NCBI GenBank assembly: GCA_964516845.1
Contig: CAZEXP010000005.1
Coordinates: forward strand, 37,712 to 101,711
Direction of reading: 5' to 3'
From: JAPEKQ01 sp964516845
GTDB lineage: Bacteria; Joyebacterota; Joyebacteria; Joyebacterales; Joyebacteraceae
DNA: 64,000 nt
Position 1 is the first letter of the stretch, and each line of letters opens with the position of its first letter. Under the pieces are notes generated by a model. The model saw only the letters and a list, made by a program, of their open reading frames with translations. It was not told the origin of the DNA and did not search any database. This document shows, one piece after another, positions 61,537 to 64,000 of the stretch. Made by a program: the position numbers and the translations under genes.

Positions 61537-64000
61537 ATGAGACTACCGAGACAGAGGTCCCGGGAGTCCGCGTCCGTGTACGTGGCGGCGGCTCTATGCC
61601 TGAGCGTCCTCATGTTCGCGATGCCAGCACTGGCGCAGGGCACCGGGAAGATCGTGGGTCGCGTCACTGACGCCGAGACCGGCAACCCGCTGGCGTACAC
61701 CAACGTGTCGATCATCGGACAGCCGTACGGGGCCATGACGAGCAACACCGGCGAGTTCACGATCGACAACATCAACGTGGGGACCTACATCGTCCAGGCG
61801 TCGTTCATGGGCTATGAGGCGAAGCAGGTGATGGACGTCGTCGTCGAGCCCGATCGCTCGACCGAGATCACATTCGTCCTGGAGCCGATCGTCATCCAGG
61901 GGCTGGAGGTTCTCGTCGAGGCCGAGCGGCCGATGATCGAGGTCGAAGCCACCGGGAGCAAGCGGACGATGGGCCAGGATGAGGCGCGGATTCGGCCGAT
62001 CAACACGGTCGCCGAGGCCATCGCGACTCAGCCGGGCGTCGTTCTCCACGAGGGAGAGATCCACGTTCGTGGCGGCCGTTCGTCAGAGGTCAAGATGTAC
62101 GTCGACGGCATCGCGATCTCCAACAGCGCGACCGGAGGCGCGAGTCTCGAGGTCAGCCTCTCGTCGCTGTCCGAATTCGACCTGCTCTCGGGAGGTTTCG
62201 ACGCTGAGTACGGCAACGTCCAGTCGGGCGTCATCAACCTCTCGACTCGAGAGGGTGGACGTGCGTTCTCCGGAGAGATCCGGTACATGACTGACGACTA
62301 CGGCGCGCCGGAGAAGACCTTCGACAACTTCGACAACATGGCCTTCGGTTTCGGCGGCCCGCTCATGACGGAGAAGATTCGCTACTACGTCTCCGGCGAG
62401 GGGCGCTTCTCAGATACGTATCTGAAGACCGCCGAAGAGCGTGAGACAACCGAGTTGATGAAGGGCGTCCAGTGGACCGACCGCCAGAACATGTTCGCTT
62501 CCGGTCAGGGGAAGCTCTCGTTCTTCGTCACTCCTACGCAGAAGCTGACGGCCGAGTTCCTCATCTCGCAGAGCATCCGCGACTACTACAGCCACAGCTA
62601 CTCGCGTACCGGCTACTGGTCGCAGGAGCACGAGGACTGGTCGCACGTCAGGCTGGACTCGACATACCAGTACTACAGTGGAGCCGAGCACACGCCCGAG
62701 GTCTGGAGTCAGTTCGACCAGAAGAAGCTGGTGTGGCGTGACACCGTCAGCCCGCAGATGTTCTACACGGTGAAGCTGGCGCAGTTCAGCTCCGAGGAGC
62801 GCTTCTGGCTCTACGAGGATCCGAACGACTACTGGTGGCGGGCCTATGTCGGCGGGACCAGGACGACCGATCCCGACTCCGACAACGACCTGAACCCCGA
62901 GACCGGCTACTTCCGCACATGGGGCGACAACCTCGGGTGGAACCAGCAGGTCACCACCGCGACGACGGCGAAGGCCGATCTCACGAATCAGATCGGTGAT
63001 ACGCACCAGTTCAAGACGGGTCTTGAGATCATCTACAACGAGATCGACGTCAAGCAGCTGAGCCTGGCTTCTCTGATCCCGGGCGCAAGCGACACGCTGG
63101 CCGCCGATGGCGTGTCCACGAATCCCGACTACACATTCTTCGACTGGGATCGCGCGCTGTACACGGACGAGGTGTACCGTCACAACATCTACCAGGGCTT
63201 CCCGGCGAACGGCGCGCTCTACGTCCAGGACCGCATGCGCTACGAAGGCATGATCGTCCGCGCCGGTCTTCGGCTTGATTTCGCGGACCCGGGTCCCGCG
63301 TCCGGTATCGGGGAGCATCAGATCTGGCGTGAGCGCATGGACGCCGTGATCAGTCCCCGTCTCGGTATCGCGCATCCGATCTCCGACCGTGACGCGCTGC
63401 ATTTCCACTACGGTCGTTTCTATCAGATGCCGCATCTGACAGCGTACTACGAGGCGGGCGAGGACATAGAGAACGCGGCTGCCGGCAGGGTCATCGGTTA
63501 CTCCGGGCTCGAGCCCGAGGTGACCGTCTCGTACCAGTTCGGCGCCGAGCACCAGTTCTCACAGAACGTCGCCATGGACGTGACCGGGTTCTACAAGGAT
63601 ATCTTCGGCCTGCTGGCGACAGAGGAGTACGACCGTGGTCCGACCGAGGGTACTGTCTATCCGTACGTGAACAAGGACTACGCGTCGGTTCAGGGCGTTG
63701 AGTTCAGCCTGTCGAAGCGGTTCTCGAACTACTTCTCCGGAAACGCGACGTACACGTGGCTGAGAGCCACCGGCGTCTCGTCGGATGAGAACCAGGGCGC
63801 GAACGCCGAGGCCCTCGGATTGCCTCGCCAGCCGCTCAAGGAGATCCCCCTCGACTGGGACGAGCGGCACACGGTGACCGGATTCCTGTTCGTCAGCGAT
63901 CCGGGCAACTGGGAGATGACTTTCGATTACAACTACGGCAGCGGGACGCCGTACACGCCGACCTACCTCGGCCAGAAGGAAATCGACCCGGAGGATGTCA
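61537..64000 (+). CDS. TonB-dependent receptor (partial at right edge)
   Basis: The first 821 residues of an outer-membrane receptor. It has a signal peptide (about 1-33), then a CarboxypepD_reg-like domain (KIVGRVTDAETGNPLAYTNV, MTSNTGEFTIDNINVGTYIV). The TonB plug follows (INTVAEAIATQPGVVLHEGE, IHVRGGRSSEVKMYVDGI, LLSGGFDAEYGNVQSGVINL). The rest is a beta-barrel rich in Tyr and Trp that runs off the window. This domain order is typical of Bacteroidota-like SusC-related and other FCB receptors, but no SusD partner is visible. The ligand is unknown. It has its own promoter and no stop codon inside the window. Confidence 0.92.
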   Translation, partial: MRLPRQRSRESASVYVAAALCLSVLMFAMPALAQGTGKIVGRVTDAETGNPLAYTNVSIIGQPYGAMTSNTGEFTIDNINVGTYIVQASFMGYEAKQVMDVVVEPDRSTEITFVLEPIVIQGLEVLVEAERPMIEVEATGSKRTMGQDEARIRPINTVAEAIATQPGVVLHEGEIHVRGGRSSEVKMYVDGIAISNSATGGASLEVSLSSLSEFDLLSGGFDAEYGNVQSGVINLSTREGGRAFSGEIRYMTDDYGAPEKTFDNFDNMAFGFGGPLMTEKIRYYVSGEGRFSDTYLKTAEERETTELMKGVQWTDRQNMFASGQGKLSFFVTPTQKLTAEFLISQSIRDYYSHSYSRTGYWSQEHEDWSHVRLDSTYQYYSGAEHTPEVWSQFDQKKLVWRDTVSPQMFYTVKLAQFSSEERFWLYEDPNDYWWRAYVGGTRTTDPDSDNDLNPETGYFRTWGDNLGWNQQVTTATTAKADLTNQIGDTHQFKTGLEIIYNEIDVKQLSLASLIPGASDTLAADGVSTNPDYTFFDWDRALYTDEVYRHNIYQGFPANGALYVQDRMRYEGMIVRAGLRLDFADPGPASGIGEHQIWRERMDAVISPRLGIAHPISDRDALHFHYGRFYQMPHLTAYYEAGEDIENAAAGRVIGYSGLEPEVTVSYQFGAEHQFSQNVAMDVTGFYKDIFGLLATEEYDRGPTEGTVYPYVNKDYASVQGVEFSLSKRFSNYFSGNATYTWLRATGVSSDENQGANAEALGLPRQPLKEIPLDWDERHTVTGFLFVSDPGNWEMTFDYNYGSGTPYTPTYLGQKEIDPEDV

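Overview
The window looks like a chromosomal segment from a GC-rich, Gram-negative, anaerobic bacterium of an uncultured lineage, probably in or near the FCB group (for example Eisenbacteria, Krumholzibacteria or Latescibacteria-like phyla). That placement is inference. Its supports are LPS-heptose genes, a LpxL-type acyltransferase, outer-membrane barrels, a TonB-dependent receptor with a CarboxypepD_reg-like plug extension, ferredoxin-dependent 2-oxoacid oxidoreductase, ferredoxin-fused EtfA and split glycine dehydrogenase. I see no phage, transposon, CRISPR, rRNA or tRNA. Almost everything reads on the + strand in long, tightly packed operons.

Layout. 1-10.8 kb: end of an unidentified gene, a ComEA-like protein, a histidine kinase/NtrC-type regulator pair, rsmD-coaD, a GlcD-like flavoprotein, obgE, dprA, a DUF362 ferredoxin protein and a LpxL-like acyltransferase. 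10.9-13.7 kb: a short accessory stretch with an outer-membrane barrel and a DUF3467 protein on the minus strand, then a divergently expressed triple-repeat protein. 13.9-15.5 kb: separate, overlapping heptose kinase and adenylyltransferase genes. 15.5-28.7 kb: a promoter and a strongly structured RNA leader, then a COG2403-type GTPase, sucCD, korDABC, ndk and a three-subunit flavoprotein complex resembling Sporomusa-type Nfn (Stn), whose large subunit carries an extra NuoG-like domain. 28.7-38.6 kb: rpmF-plsX-fabH-fabD-fabG-acpP-fabF-rnc followed by an acyl-CoA dehydrogenase and EtfB/ferredoxin-EtfA. 38.7-44.8 kb: a minus-strand phosphatase-fold protein, uvrA, a methyltransferase and a secreted beta-helix protein. 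44.9-49.5 kb: gcvT-gcvH-gcvPA-gcvPB.

49.5-60.5 kb holds the most unusual block. It has a small PH-like membrane protein, a charged helical protein, an actin/Hsp70-fold (ASKHA, MutL/GlmL family) protein and a barrel/KOW-like protein. A four-gene membrane module follows and is then repeated in tandem as a diverged second copy. Each copy encodes a signal peptide-Fn3-TM-DUF6754-like protein, two polytopic membrane proteins and a protein anchored at both ends. No cobalamin mutase accompanies the MutL-like gene, so the usual annotation does not explain it. The block looks like a dedicated envelope complex of unknown function. A LipM-like octanoyltransferase, which fits GcvH lipoylation, and a TonB-dependent receptor running off the right edge close the window.

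Regulatory signals are unusually legible. A recurrent TTGAC-like box, exactly 17 nt, then TAnnnT stands before most transcription units. Perfect short hairpins sit in many gaps, inside operons as well as at their ends.
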